Shown: piece by piece, positions 39,836 to 48,779 of the stretch
Numbering within the stretch: position 1 is the first letter of the stretch
Layout: each line of letters begins with the position of its first letter
Assembly (NCBI GenBank): GCA_963834365.1
Contig: CAWIBS010000007.1
Coordinates: 62,001-126,000 of the forward strand
Reading direction: 5' to 3'
Length of the DNA stretch: 64,000 bases
Source of the DNA: CAWJAP01 sp963834365
GTDB lineage: Bacteria > Acidobacteriota > Vicinamibacteria > Vicinamibacterales > Vicinamibacteraceae
Notes under the pieces: generated by a model
What the model was told of the DNA's origin: nothing
What the model saw: only the letters and a program-made list of their open reading frames with translations
Database searches by the model: none
Program-made: the position numbers and the translations under genes

Positions 39836-41293
39836 GCCCTCATGCGACCTTGGAGTCTCTTCGCGGACGATCATGTGAGCGGATTGCCGCGGCCGGATCG
39901 TCAGACCGAAGGCGATGCCGCTGCCGAACAACACGCCCTCGAACCCGTTGATGACCATCCGGGTCACCGGCCGCAGGCGCTCTTCGCCGAGCAGGCGCGC
40001 CAGCGGATCCAGCCCCACCTGCGATCCCGCGAATGCGCCGGCCATCAGATCCAGGCTCGACCCGACGAGATGCCGTCCGGCGAGCGCCAGGGCGACCGCG
40101 CCGGTCGCCGTTGCCAGGCCGGTGAGGGCGGCCACGCGCCAGCGGGCCCGTCCGCGGGGGGTGGCCATGCCGCCCTGCGGGAGTCGCCGGGTCGCGATGG
40201 CGTACCCGATGCCCGTGGCCGCGCCGAGGACCAGGCCTTCGAGCGGCCCACCCATCCCGGGAATATCGCGGCCGAATACTCCGGTCAACACCGCGCGCGC
40301 GGCGTAGTGCGCGAGCCAGCCAGTCAGCAGGCCGGTCAGGGCTCCGCCGATGGCGAGCGCCACCGCGCGCGCCGAGCGCGCCACCGCTTCGGCCGCGGCC
40401 AGTCCCGTCCCAACGCCGGCGCCGCCCAGCGCACCGGCGACAGCGCCGACAATGGCCAGCGTGAGCGCCACCGGCGCGTCGGTCTCGCTGCCAGGCACGA
40501 AGCGAAGGGCCAGCCCGCCCGACAGCCCCGCCAACGTGCCGGCCGCGGCCGCGCCAAGGGCTGCGGCCGCCCACCGGGCCGAGGCGAGCGCCAGCCCCTG
40601 ACGGCACCGCCGCGCCACCAGCGCCGTGACCGCGCGCCAGCCCCCGGGGACGCCGAGCAGCGGGACCGGGCCAGCATCAGGGGCGTCCCATCGCGCGTCC
40701 CGCAGGACGGCCCGCCCGTCCTCGTGGCCCGGCCGCTCGTCGAGCCGCCGAAGCGCCGCGGCGGTCCCGAGCTCGTGGAGAGCGATGGCGGCATCGTATC
40801 GCTGCTCGTCGGTCGCCTCGCGGTGAATCCCCTCCCGCAGCAGGATGCTCAGCAGCGGCGCGAACGGATCGGGCGCCGGTGCCGATCCGTCCGGCGCTGC
40901 CACTTCTCCATCCGCCGGGGTTGAAGTCCGAACTTCAGCTCTGCCCGGATCGGCCGCCACCGGCGAGGGCCCCGCATCGTCCTCCACTTCGACCGGCACG
41001 AACACGAACTGGTAGCCCCGGCGCGACACCGTCCGGACGAACCGCGGCTCGCGGGGATCGTCGCTGAGGGTGCGGCGAATCGTCCGGATGGCTTGCGTCA
41101 GGGCGCTGTCGGACACTACGACGTCGGTCCAGACCCGGTCGAAGATCTCCTGCTTGCTGACCGCACGGTCCCGCTGCTCGACCAGCAGGATCAGCAGATC
41201 GAAGTAGCGGGGAATGAGGGGTACGACGCGGCCGCCGCCGGCGAGCACCCGCCGCGCCGGCGAGAGCACGAAATCCCCGAACCGGTACCGCAC
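39587..41293 (-). CDS. Winged-helix regulator with a Gly/Ala-rich membrane domain (CadC-like)
   Basis: 568 residues as read. Residues 1-100 form an OmpR/PhoB-type winged helix (YRFGDFVLSPARRVL, AVSKQEIFDRVWTDVVVSDSALTQAIRTIRRTL, RFVRTVSRRGYQFVF). A Pro/Asp linker follows, then about 280 residues of Gly/Ala-rich helices suggesting six to eight membrane spans with glycine-zipper spacing. The last 85 residues are hydrophilic and read antisense through the symporter gene. A one-base slip near 39870 would instead end the protein at 39840, which I think more likely. The DNA-binding domain is cytoplasmic and would be membrane-tethered. GTG start. Confidence 0.75.
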   Translation of the reverse strand: MRYRFGDFVLSPARRVLAGGGRVVPLIPRYFDLLILLVEQRDRAVSKQEIFDRVWTDVVVSDSALTQAIRTIRRTLSDDPREPRFVRTVSRRGYQFVFVPVEVEDDAGPSPVAADPGRAEVRTSTPADGEVAAPDGSAPAPDPFAPLLSILLREGIHREATDEQRYDAAIALHELGTAAALRRLDERPGHEDGRAVLRDARWDAPDAGPVPLLGVPGGWRAVTALVARRCRQGLALASARWAAAALGAAAAGTLAGLSGGLALRFVPGSETDAPVALTLAIVGAVAGALGGAGVGTGLAAAEAVARSARAVALAIGGALTGLLTGWLAHYAARAVLTGVFGRDIPGMGGPLEGLVLGAATGIGYAIATRRLPQGGMATPRGRARWRVAALTGLATATGAVALALAGRHLVGSSLDLMAGAFAGSQVGLDPLARLLGEERLRPVTRMVINGFEGVLFGSGIAFGLTIRPRQSAHMIVREETPRSHEGSGRQDVSQRTGRSPAAGETGHGREDDQSNASGERPEGEQHRTGPRVVPGRGIAREEPREDVGVRDQRGQAEQRFAAAQPKDE

Positions 41294-41394
41294 AGTCGAA
41301 TGCTAGCGCAATCGGCTCCGCGCTTCAGGCTTCTGACTCCCAGACCGACGGCAGCATTCTCCGCTGGGCTCACCAGCTATGTGGAAGAGCAAGC

Positions 41395-42537
41395 TCAGCG
41401 CGCTCGCGCGATCTGCTCGCGGCGCCCGCGCGAGCGTCCGACCAACGACACCTTTCGGCCGCACGCCCGCGTGGAGACGATGTGGTGAACGATATGCGCG
41501 GCATCTCGTCCCACGCCTCCCACCAGCGACGAGCTCAGCGAGTAGAGGAAGAGAAGCCCGATGAAGTAGAGCCCCGGGCAGGATTCGACAATGCCTCGAT
41601 CGTGAAGGGGAATGCCGTTGTGGGACGGGAGCGGGAGATCGATCCAGTCATGGCTGGGGGTGAATCCCGTACACCAGATGACGTTCGCCACCTCGAGGAC
41701 CCTTCCATCGTCGAGGACGGGATATCCATTCCTCACCCCCGTCATTCGCGGCACTCGCTCGATGCCCGCCGCGGCGAAGTCCTTGCGTCGCACGCGGCCC
41801 AGAGGGAGCCCGCGAGGGGGGTCGAGAAAGTGGTCGCGAACCTTTCTGCCGATGTAACGGTTCACCGTCAACACCCGCGTCGCCATGAACCACATGAGGG
41901 GTGTGAGCATTCGATCGAGAAGACTGCCGGCCCCTCCGGTGGGCTCCTGTCCCGTGTCCGGGCCCGATAACCACGTCCGGTAGTGCGGAGCGAGTTCGAT
42001 CGCGATCTCGGCGCCGGAGTTCCCAGCGCCAACCACCAGCACTCCCCCTTCCTGGATCTGGGATGGGTTGCGGTACTTCTGGGAATGGAGCTGGACGATG
42101 CGCTCATCGAGCTCTCGCGCGAACTTCGGGATCCTGGGATTGCTGGAGGCGCCGGTCGCGACGACCGCGTTCTCGGCGATCAGCGTGTCCTTGCCACAGC
42201 TCACCTCGAATCGGTCGCCGACCTTCGACAGCCTGTCGACCTTGACCGCTGTTCGGACAGGGAGATCGAACGCACGGGCGTACGCCTCCAGGTAGTCGGC
42301 GATCTCGTCCTTGGTCGGATACGAGGTGGGCGGCCCGGGAAACGGCATCTCTGGCAGATTGTTGTAACGGCCCGGTGTAAAGAGATGAAGCGAATCCCAC
42401 CGCTTCCGCCAGGCATCACCGATCCGCTCGTTGTCGTCCAGGATCACGAACGGCAGACCCTGTCGCCTGAGGTGATAGCCGACAGCGAGACCAGCCTGGC
42501 TTCCACCGATGACCACGGTCCCGGGCTGATCACTCAC
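41395..42537 (-). CDS. Flavin-containing monooxygenase (CzcO/YdhR-like)
   Basis: About 380 residues. FAD-binding motif VVIGGSQAGLAVGYHLRR at the start, NADPH-binding motif VLVVGAGNSGAEIAIEL mid-chain, ATGASSNP and VIWCTGF as later conserved blocks. GTG 42537 (VSDQPGTVVIGG) is preferred since the longer frame upstream covers the neighbouring small gene. It lies 10 bases after that gene in the same direction. NADPH- and O2-dependent oxygenation of an unknown substrate is expected. Confidence 0.88.
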   Translation of the reverse strand: MSDQPGTVVIGGSQAGLAVGYHLRRQGLPFVILDDNERIGDAWRKRWDSLHLFTPGRYNNLPEMPFPGPPTSYPTKDEIADYLEAYARAFDLPVRTAVKVDRLSKVGDRFEVSCGKDTLIAENAVVATGASSNPRIPKFARELDERIVQLHSQKYRNPSQIQEGGVLVVGAGNSGAEIAIELAPHYRTWLSGPDTGQEPTGGAGSLLDRMLTPLMWFMATRVLTVNRYIGRKVRDHFLDPPRGLPLGRVRRKDFAAAGIERVPRMTGVRNGYPVLDDGRVLEVANVIWCTGFTPSHDWIDLPLPSHNGIPLHDRGIVESCPGLYFIGLLFLYSLSSSLVGGVGRDAAHIVHHIVSTRACGRKVSLVGRSRGRREQIARAR

Positions 42538-42547
42538 GGTCAAGACC

Positions 42548-42847
42548 TCAGCTCTCGATTCGATAGATTTCCCGCCGGCCGCGATCGACGAGGTCGTGAT
42601 AGTCAGCCATGGTCTTCCGGAGGCTCTCATTGGCCATGAGCCGTTGCTCGATGGCGAAGAAATCCTCGATCTTCTCGACTTTCGCCTCAGCGACGATGGT
42701 CCAGAAGGGCTCGCCCGCGACGTCGGTGAGCACGCGAAGCGGTTCCTGTCCAATTTCTCGAAGAACCATTGAGATGCTTCGGAACTTCTCAACCATGTCG
42801 CGGACTTTCCCGGGCCTGCAGTTCAGAATTTCTCGGATCACGTACAT
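42548..42847 (-). CDS. Small dimeric alpha-beta barrel-type protein
   Basis: 99 residues (MYVIREILNCRPGKVRDMVEKFRSIS ... AGEPFWTIVAEAKVEKIEDFF ... YHDLVDRGRREIYRIES). Pattern and length suggest the ferredoxin-like dimeric alpha-beta barrel superfamily (NIPSNAP/EthD/ABM type), though I cannot name a family with certainty. It starts 77 bases downstream of the LuxR gene and immediately precedes the flavin monooxygenase, so it may be an accessory of that enzyme. Confidence 0.75.
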   Translation of the reverse strand: MYVIREILNCRPGKVRDMVEKFRSISMVLREIGQEPLRVLTDVAGEPFWTIVAEAKVEKIEDFFAIEQRLMANESLRKTMADYHDLVDRGRREIYRIES

Positions 42848-42924
42848 GACCTCACTCCTTTCTCGATCGCCCAAGCGGGAACCACGATATGGCTCCGGCG
42901 ACTCGCGAACATCGGGGGGAACCC

Positions 42925-44568
42925 CTATTTCGCGCCGGATTCTGTCGAGGGGTTGCGAAGGGCCCAGGCCACCGCTTCAGCTCGGCTACGGAGTCCGAGC
43001 TTCGAGAGGATATGGCCCACGTGGTGCTCGACCGTTTTCGGACTGATGAAGAGCCGCTCGCCGATTTCGAGGTTGGATAGGCCGTGGCTGACGAGGTCCA
43101 GCACCTGGCGTTCACGCGACGTCAGCGGGCCCGCCACGCGCGGGCCCGGTCGACTGCCCGCGCCCAGCCCCCGCAGCAGTGCCGCGGCCCGGTCGGCGTG
43201 AGGACGCGCGTCGAGCTGCGTGAACATTGACGAGGCCAGCCGGGCGTCCTCTGCCGCGATCTCCCGATCAGTGGCGGCCAGGACCTGCGCCCACTCGAGT
43301 CGAGTGACGGCCGTGTCGAACGGCATCCCCGAGGTTTCGAAGAGCGTGCAGGCTTCTTCGAGAAGCGCTCCGGCAGCGCTGCCCGATGCCAGCTCGACGC
43401 GGGCAGTCGACAAACACGCCTGCGACTGAATGGGCGGCTGCTTCGCGCGTTCCGCGATTGCGGCAAGTCGCGCCGCAGCGGCCCGAGCCGCCTCGAGCTC
43501 TCCCAGTGCCAGACGGACCTCGACGAGCAGTCTGAGCAAGGGAACGGCAGGCAAGCCGTCGCCAAGCGCATCGAGCCGCCGCTCGAGGACGGCACCAGCC
43601 AGCGCCGCCTGCCCGCGTGCCAGGTGCAGCGCCGCCGACGCCTCCGCGGCCACGCCGTGCGTCTCGAAACCCGCCAGGAACTGGCTGGCCTCCTCGAGCC
43701 GTCCCCGCCGCACGCAGAGGAGTGCCAGACGACTCAGGCTGTGGACCTTCTCCGTCGGGTACTTCTGTTCGACAGCGCGGAGCGCCGCCCGCAGCTCGCG
43801 CTCGGCCTCGACCCAGCGCCCCCTCGCGATGAGCACGCCGCAATAGACGACCCGGCAATAGTGAAAGATCGGTACCGCGTTGTAACGACGCGCGAACGCG
43901 TCCACGACCTCGCACCACTGCACGGCGCGCGCGAAGTCGGCCGCGCGATCGCAGGCCGAGAGCATGTTGCAGCAGGCATCGCCCACGATGATGAGGTTGC
44001 GACCTCCCGCGGTTGCGGCCGCCACGGCCTCGTCGAGCAACGCCATACCTGCGTTCACGTCCCCGAGCGAGACGAGTCCGCGTCCCTGTTCGGACAGGGA
44101 CCAGACCTCCAAATCCAGGTCGCCGTGCTGCCGCGCAATCGCCAGGGCTTCGCGCGCGGGACCGACTGCCGTCGCCGCGTCGGGCGTCATCTTGCCCCGC
44201 AGCTGCACGAGCCAGCCGCGCTCGGCACAGGGCCCGGCGTCCTCCAGCAACCGTTCGGCGCGTTGCACCCAGCCATTCCCGGCCGCCACATTGCCGAGCG
44301 CCGAGAAGTAGCTCATTGCCAGCCAGAGCGCAGCGCGAGCGGCGCGGCAGGCATCGTTGGCTGCCTGATGGAGGATGAAAGCGCGGGTCCGCCGTTCGAT
44401 GCTCGGGCCGATCTCTTCGAGCCAGAACAGCGCCTCGCTCAGCCCCTCGAGCGCCGCCGTGGTTTCTTCACGGTCGAGACTGGCCTCGAAGTGCTCGCGC
44501 GCGCCGGTCCAGTCTCCGCAAGCAAGGGCCGCCGCACCCTGGGCGACTCGGCCCTCAACCGGGCTCAT
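42925..44568 (-). CDS. TPR-type LuxR-family regulator
   Basis: 547 residues. A long TPR-like helical solenoid (residues about 10-470) is followed by a C-terminal LuxR/GerE DNA-binding domain (LTSRERQVLDLVSHGLSNLEIGERLFISPKTVEHHVGHILSKLGLRSRAEAVAW). No nucleotide-binding Walker motif, so it is not a full MalT/LAL protein. First of three co-directional genes with the small barrel protein and the monooxygenase, which makes it their likely regulator. Confidence 0.88.
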   Translation of the reverse strand: MSPVEGRVAQGAAALACGDWTGAREHFEASLDREETTAALEGLSEALFWLEEIGPSIERRTRAFILHQAANDACRAARAALWLAMSYFSALGNVAAGNGWVQRAERLLEDAGPCAERGWLVQLRGKMTPDAATAVGPAREALAIARQHGDLDLEVWSLSEQGRGLVSLGDVNAGMALLDEAVAAATAGGRNLIIVGDACCNMLSACDRAADFARAVQWCEVVDAFARRYNAVPIFHYCRVVYCGVLIARGRWVEAERELRAALRAVEQKYPTEKVHSLSRLALLCVRRGRLEEASQFLAGFETHGVAAEASAALHLARGQAALAGAVLERRLDALGDGLPAVPLLRLLVEVRLALGELEAARAAAARLAAIAERAKQPPIQSQACLSTARVELASGSAAGALLEEACTLFETSGMPFDTAVTRLEWAQVLAATDREIAAEDARLASSMFTQLDARPHADRAAALLRGLGAGSRPGPRVAGPLTSRERQVLDLVSHGLSNLEIGERLFISPKTVEHHVGHILSKLGLRSRAEAVAWALRNPSTESGAK

Positions 44569-44712
44569 GGTTGGATTATGGTACCCACGCGCGCTCGTGG
44601 CGACGCCTCGTCGGCCACACCCGAATCGCGGAAGGGGTCGTCCTATGCGCTTCTCAGCAACGGTAGGGTAACTTCGCGATCAGGCTGACAAGATGGACGA
44701 ATGCCTCACCCA

Positions 44713-45931
44713 TCACCTTCGAGCTCCGGCACTCGTCATGATCCGGTCAAGGTTCTCCGGATTCATGAACGCTGGCAACGGAGTCGAGCCGGTGATCGCC
44801 GAATAGAACTGGTTCGTGGCCTCCTGGTTGCCGTGCAGCGCGGCAAAGAGCTGCTGCATGTGCGGCGGTGGCGGTTCCAGCGTCGCCAGCTGACACGTGA
44901 AGTCGTACATCGGCTTGGCTCGCTGATCGCGGCTTGACTGATAATCGGCCAGCGCGTCGTCCGGCGGACGCCGCCCGGACCACCCATCGTCGAGCGCCGC
45001 GGTCAGATGCTCCGCATCGATGAAGGCGTCGCTGATACCCTGCGCCGTGATTGGATCCTTGTCGTATCCGGCGTCGCCGGCGAGCGCCCAGCCCGGGCCG
45101 AACGGCCGACGGAAGTAATTGGGGACACCGGCCGTCCCGAACCACTTCGTTTCCCGTCGTGCGCCCCGCAGCCGGTCGCGGACGCCTGGCGTGGACTCGA
45201 GCACCTTCCAGACGTGCCCCTCGATATCAGCGCGGATCTCCTCGAATCTGCTGCTGGGCCACAGCACTGCGATGAGCGTCAGGCCGTCGTGCGTCGGGAA
45301 GCAGCCCACGGCCTGGTAGTCACGGACGTACTGCTCGATATCGTCGGCCGCAAATCCACTGTAGTAACTGTAGTAGTTCGTGGTGAGCGGCGGTTTCGTG
45401 TCGTACTCGGGCGCTCGCACGGCCTTGGCCACCAGCGAGTGGACCCCGTCCGCGCCGATCACGACTCGTGCCCGCTCCTCGACGGTGCCGCCCGTCCGGC
45501 TGTGCCCCTTGATGCCGGCGACTCGATCGTCGTCCCACAGGAGCGACTCGACGGTGAACTCTTCCCGAAGTTCCGCTCCGCCCTCGACGGCCGCATCCAC
45601 GAGCAGTTTGTCCAAGACCGTGCGCCGGGGGCAGAACCCGCCGCGTCCGGCGTTCGTGTCGATGACCGCCGCCTTTCAGCGCGAACGGGCCGACATCGAA
45701 GATCAAGTTGAGTGCGACCGGCGGGCAGCCGGTCGCAGCCAGGCGATGCAGCAAGTCCCATCGGTCCATGATCCCGGCGCCATGCGGCCAGATGATGTGC
45801 GTGGAGATCGTGTCGCTGGGAAAGCTGGCCCTGTCGGCCAGCAACACCCGATAGCCCTTCCGGGCCAGGAGCATCGCCGTCGGAGCACCGGCGCATCGTG
45901 CGCCGACAATGATCGCATCGTACATAGCCAT
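44713..45931 (-). CDS. FAD-dependent oxidoreductase (one frameshift)
   Basis: About 405 residues of the group that includes geranylgeranyl reductases and aromatic hydroxylases. YDAIIVGARCAGAPTAMLLARKG (FAD fingerprint, with A for the second G), VVIGADGVHSLVAKAV (DG motif), GPGWALAGDAGYDKDPITAQGISDAFIDA (GD motif). ATG 45931 follows GGAAGG by 6 bases. One extra base near 45670 (aaaggcggcggt) separates FALKG from AVIDTNAG. Substrate unknown. Confidence 0.87.
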
Positions 45932-46072
45932 GTGCCTTCCATGCATCGACCTTTCGCTCTGCGGGGTGTTCCCGCAAGTCAAATGTGCGACGAAGGCGGG
46001 CGCGGGCGCTTCGGCGAAACCACCCAATCTGTGAGGAGCTGAGAATGGGTAGTTTCCGCCAGTCGGAACGAG

Positions 46073-46201
46073 TCAGAAGAGCTGGTGATCGCAGGCGTAG
46101 GCCGTGGCGGCCGTGCGCGACGGCACGTCGAGCTTGCCCTGGCACGACTCCGGGATATCAGCCCAGCAGGCGTACGGCTGATCTTGACGCGGCGTCTCCA
46201 T
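46073..46201 (-). pseudogene. Remnant of a LuxR-family HTH C-terminus
   Basis: The frame from ATG 46201 ends in GKLDVPSRTAATAYACDHQLF, which is the last helix and tail of NarL/LuxR-type response regulators (usual form LgKLdVpsRtaAaayA..h.l). The DNA-recognition helix and everything before it are missing. The rest of 45932-46440 contains no intact gene that I can see. Confidence 0.5.
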
Positions 46202-46203
46202 AG

Positions 46204-46395
46204 TTGCTACGTCTGAACCCTGATCAGGTCACGGCGAGCTGGCCTGCGGAGCGTCGGCTTTCGACGATCGGGGCTCGGCAACCAGCACGAGCCTTGGACG
46301 AAACGCTCCATGAAATCGACGCCCGCTATGGACCTGACACAGCCGACTTCGTCGCCATTCAGCTCGAATATCCCAGGCCAGGTGCATCGCACTGA
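46204..46395 (+). pseudogene. Possible 3' gene fragment
   Basis: The last 33 residues (LDETLHEIDARYGPDTADFVAIQLEYP...) look like real protein, with a compositional pattern unlike the shadow frames around. No start or upstream body can be found, and no family is recognised. It may be the broken end of a gene, lying next to the LuxR remnant. Confidence 0.25.
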
Positions 46396-46440
46396 TGATG
46401 CCGCGTTGCCATTCTTTGAACGGATCACCGAGCCGTTTGA

Positions 46441-46815
46441 TCAACCCAGGTCGGCACTCAGCTCTCTGATCGCCGATAGCAGGTCGCCGGTCGCCAGTTT
46501 GGATACAAAGGCAGAGGCGCCGACCGCGAAGGACATTTCTCGAATGTCCCGGTCGCTCATGGCCGTGAACACGATGACTTTCATCTCCGGGTGTGCTTGC
46601 GTGATCTGACGACAGGCCTCCAGTCCGTGGACGTTCGGGAGGTTCACGTCGAGCACCACCACGTCAGGCTGGAGTCGTTGCGCTGCCTCCAGCAGTGCGC
46701 TCCCGTCGGCGACGCTTCCCACGACCTCGCAGTCCAATGCCAGCAAGCGGCAGACGGCTTTCGCCACTTCAGGGTGGTCGTCCGCAACGAGCACGCGGGG
46801 GAGTCTCGGCAACAC
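46441..46815 (-). CDS. Response-regulator receiver protein paired with the upstream kinase
   Basis: 124 residues, one receiver domain: PRVLVADDHPEVAKAVCRLL, phospho-acceptor in DVVVLDVNLPNVHGLE, VIVFTAM and FVSKLATGDLL. The fold is closest to NarL/FixJ receivers but the HTH output half is missing; the frame stops at 46441. GTG 46815 is chosen by receiver length. It follows the histidine kinase gene by 77 bases on the same strand. Confidence 0.85.
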   Translation of the reverse strand: MLPRLPRVLVADDHPEVAKAVCRLLALDCEVVGSVADGSALLEAAQRLQPDVVVLDVNLPNVHGLEACRQITQAHPEMKVIVFTAMSDRDIREMSFAVGASAFVSKLATGDLLSAIRELSADLG

Positions 46816-46892
46816 TAATCTCCATCGACGCGTTCGCGAACCGGCAATGGAGTATATCGGCAACCTCCGGTCGAGTGCCTCGGCCACCGTGG

Positions 46893-48779
46893 CTACTCGA
46901 GAGCGTATCGCGAGCTTGCCAGGGTCCCGGGCGTTTCGCTGCGTCCCAACGTGACAGTGAACGTCGCGCCCCCGTCGGGATTGTTGCGGGCATCGATGGT
47001 GCCACCATGAGCGTCGACGATCGTGCGAACGATCGTGAGGCCTATCCCGAGGCCATGTGATTTCGTCGTGACGAAAGGTGTGAACAGCGCGCCGCTGAGA
47101 TGCGCCGGCAAACCCGTTCCCGTGTCGCCCACTGAGACGTCGACCTCGGCGGCCCTGACTTCGCTTCTTATGGTGAGGTGTCGTCGGGCCGGAGGCGTAT
47201 CGGCCATCGCGTCCATGGCGTTCACCACCAGGTTCACGAGCACCTGCTGCAAGAGCACCTGATCGCCGCTGATGAGGCAAGGATTCGAAGACAGATCGAC
47301 GGTTGCCTCGATCTGCCGCGCTCTCATGTCGTGAGCGACGAGAGCGAGACTTTCATCGATCACGGCGTGAAGGTCGATCGGTTTCGTGTCCAGTTGACGA
47401 CTTCGGAGCATGGTCCGATGCCGATCGATGATCTGCGTGGCCTGGACTCCCTGGCTCTGGATGTCGGAAAGGATCTCGCCCATCGTGTCGGGCGTCGCAC
47501 GATTGGCTGCCATCATCATCTGAAGCGCCTGGGCGTTGTGGATCATCGAGCTGAGGGGTTGACCGAGCTCGTGCGCAATCGAGTTGGTCAGCGCCGACAT
47601 CGTCTGGCGGCGGCTGGCGTCAGCGGCGAGCGCCAGGTTCCTTCGGCTGTCGATCTCGGCCCGCTGCCGTGCGCGGCGCTGGTACAGCAGCCCGACAATC
47701 AAGAGCGATTGGACGAGGAGCGCGCCGGCGGCGCTGAGCACCACGAACTTGTATTCGCTCCACAGGCTCGGAGTTCGATAGCGCATGACGCTGCCGGGCG
47801 GCAGCCGACTCTCGGCGACGCCCCACCGCTGGAGCTCGCGCCAATCGAATATCGGTGGACCTGGATGTTGCGGCGGTACTTTGACGCTCTCAGGCGGCGC
47901 GCCGTTCAAGAGGCGAATCGCCGCGTCGGCTGTCGTGCGGCCAAGGTCCTCCATGGACATCAGGCGCCCGCCCACAACTCCACGCCCGAGCATCACGCTG
48001 TGCCTCGCAAACAGGGGAGCATTCGCGGTCGCGTGAAGGTCGGCGAGCATTCGCTCGTCCGCATACGTCCCACCTTGCGAGTCTGTGACGAAGCTCAAGT
48101 AGAAGATCGCCGCACCGCCTGGCAGGTTCGCACAGCGCCGCACGATCTCCTGAACGGACAGGTCATTGGACCAGACGAACGTCAGCCGCCCGTGGAATCG
48201 TGTGAACTGGTCTGCGAGCTCTCGGCGCCAGAAGGTGCCCAGTGGTCCAGAGCCCATGACCATGAACACCTGCCTGGTCTCGGGAAGCAGCTGCAGAATG
48301 TCATCGACGAATTTCGGAAAATCGTTGACGACCGCGACGGCGGTCTCATTTTCCCCAAGGGACGCGTCACGCAGGTACTGCTGATCGACGGACGCCAGCA
48401 GGAGCGGCGTTTCAGGAAAGATCTGTTGTCGGTGCTTGCGCGCAAATGTTGCCGCGGGACCGCCCACCGTCACGATGAGGTCCGGGTTGGGCCGGTCGGT
48501 GAACTTGGCCCGGATATAATCCACGGTGGCCTGTTCCGGTGCGACGACAAACCCTGTCGGACCCACGACGACCTGGACCACGTTCACCGGTGTCTCCGCG
48601 CGCTCGACAAGATCTACGCGAAAGTTGCTGGTGAAGGAGTCGAGGACCAGGTTGCCGCGGTCGAAGGATTCCAGCATCAACACCTGTCGGACCAGGGGCT
48701 GGGCTTCGCTCGAGGCCGCAACGAGCAGCAGCCAACCCGCCAGCGCCACACATCGGAATCTGCGCCAGAGGCCCGGCAT
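46893..48779 (-). CDS. Sensor histidine kinase with ABC-substrate-binding-type sensor domain
   Basis: 628 residues. Signal/anchor (CVALAGWLLLVAASSEAQ), then a periplasmic domain of about 310 residues resembling the ABC_sub_bind type (VLMLESFDRGNLVLDSFTSNF ... PDLIVTVGGPAATFARKH ... LLASVDQQYL ... GRRLMSMEDLG-like end). A membrane helix (FVVLSAAGALLVQSLLIVGLLY), HisKA with SIAHELGQPLSSMIHNA and HATPase with VLVNLVVNAMDAM, VGDTGTGLP and GLGIGLTIVRTIVDAHGG follow. The sensor fold suggests direct or transporter-linked detection of a small ligand. The receiver at 46441 is the probable target. Confidence 0.9.
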   Translation of the reverse strand: MPGLWRRFRCVALAGWLLLVAASSEAQPLVRQVLMLESFDRGNLVLDSFTSNFRVDLVERAETPVNVVQVVVGPTGFVVAPEQATVDYIRAKFTDRPNPDLIVTVGGPAATFARKHRQQIFPETPLLLASVDQQYLRDASLGENETAVAVVNDFPKFVDDILQLLPETRQVFMVMGSGPLGTFWRRELADQFTRFHGRLTFVWSNDLSVQEIVRRCANLPGGAAIFYLSFVTDSQGGTYADERMLADLHATANAPLFARHSVMLGRGVVGGRLMSMEDLGRTTADAAIRLLNGAPPESVKVPPQHPGPPIFDWRELQRWGVAESRLPPGSVMRYRTPSLWSEYKFVVLSAAGALLVQSLLIVGLLYQRRARQRAEIDSRRNLALAADASRRQTMSALTNSIAHELGQPLSSMIHNAQALQMMMAANRATPDTMGEILSDIQSQGVQATQIIDRHRTMLRSRQLDTKPIDLHAVIDESLALVAHDMRARQIEATVDLSSNPCLISGDQVLLQQVLVNLVVNAMDAMADTPPARRHLTIRSEVRAAEVDVSVGDTGTGLPAHLSGALFTPFVTTKSHGLGIGLTIVRTIVDAHGGTIDARNNPDGGATFTVTLGRSETPGTLASSRYALE

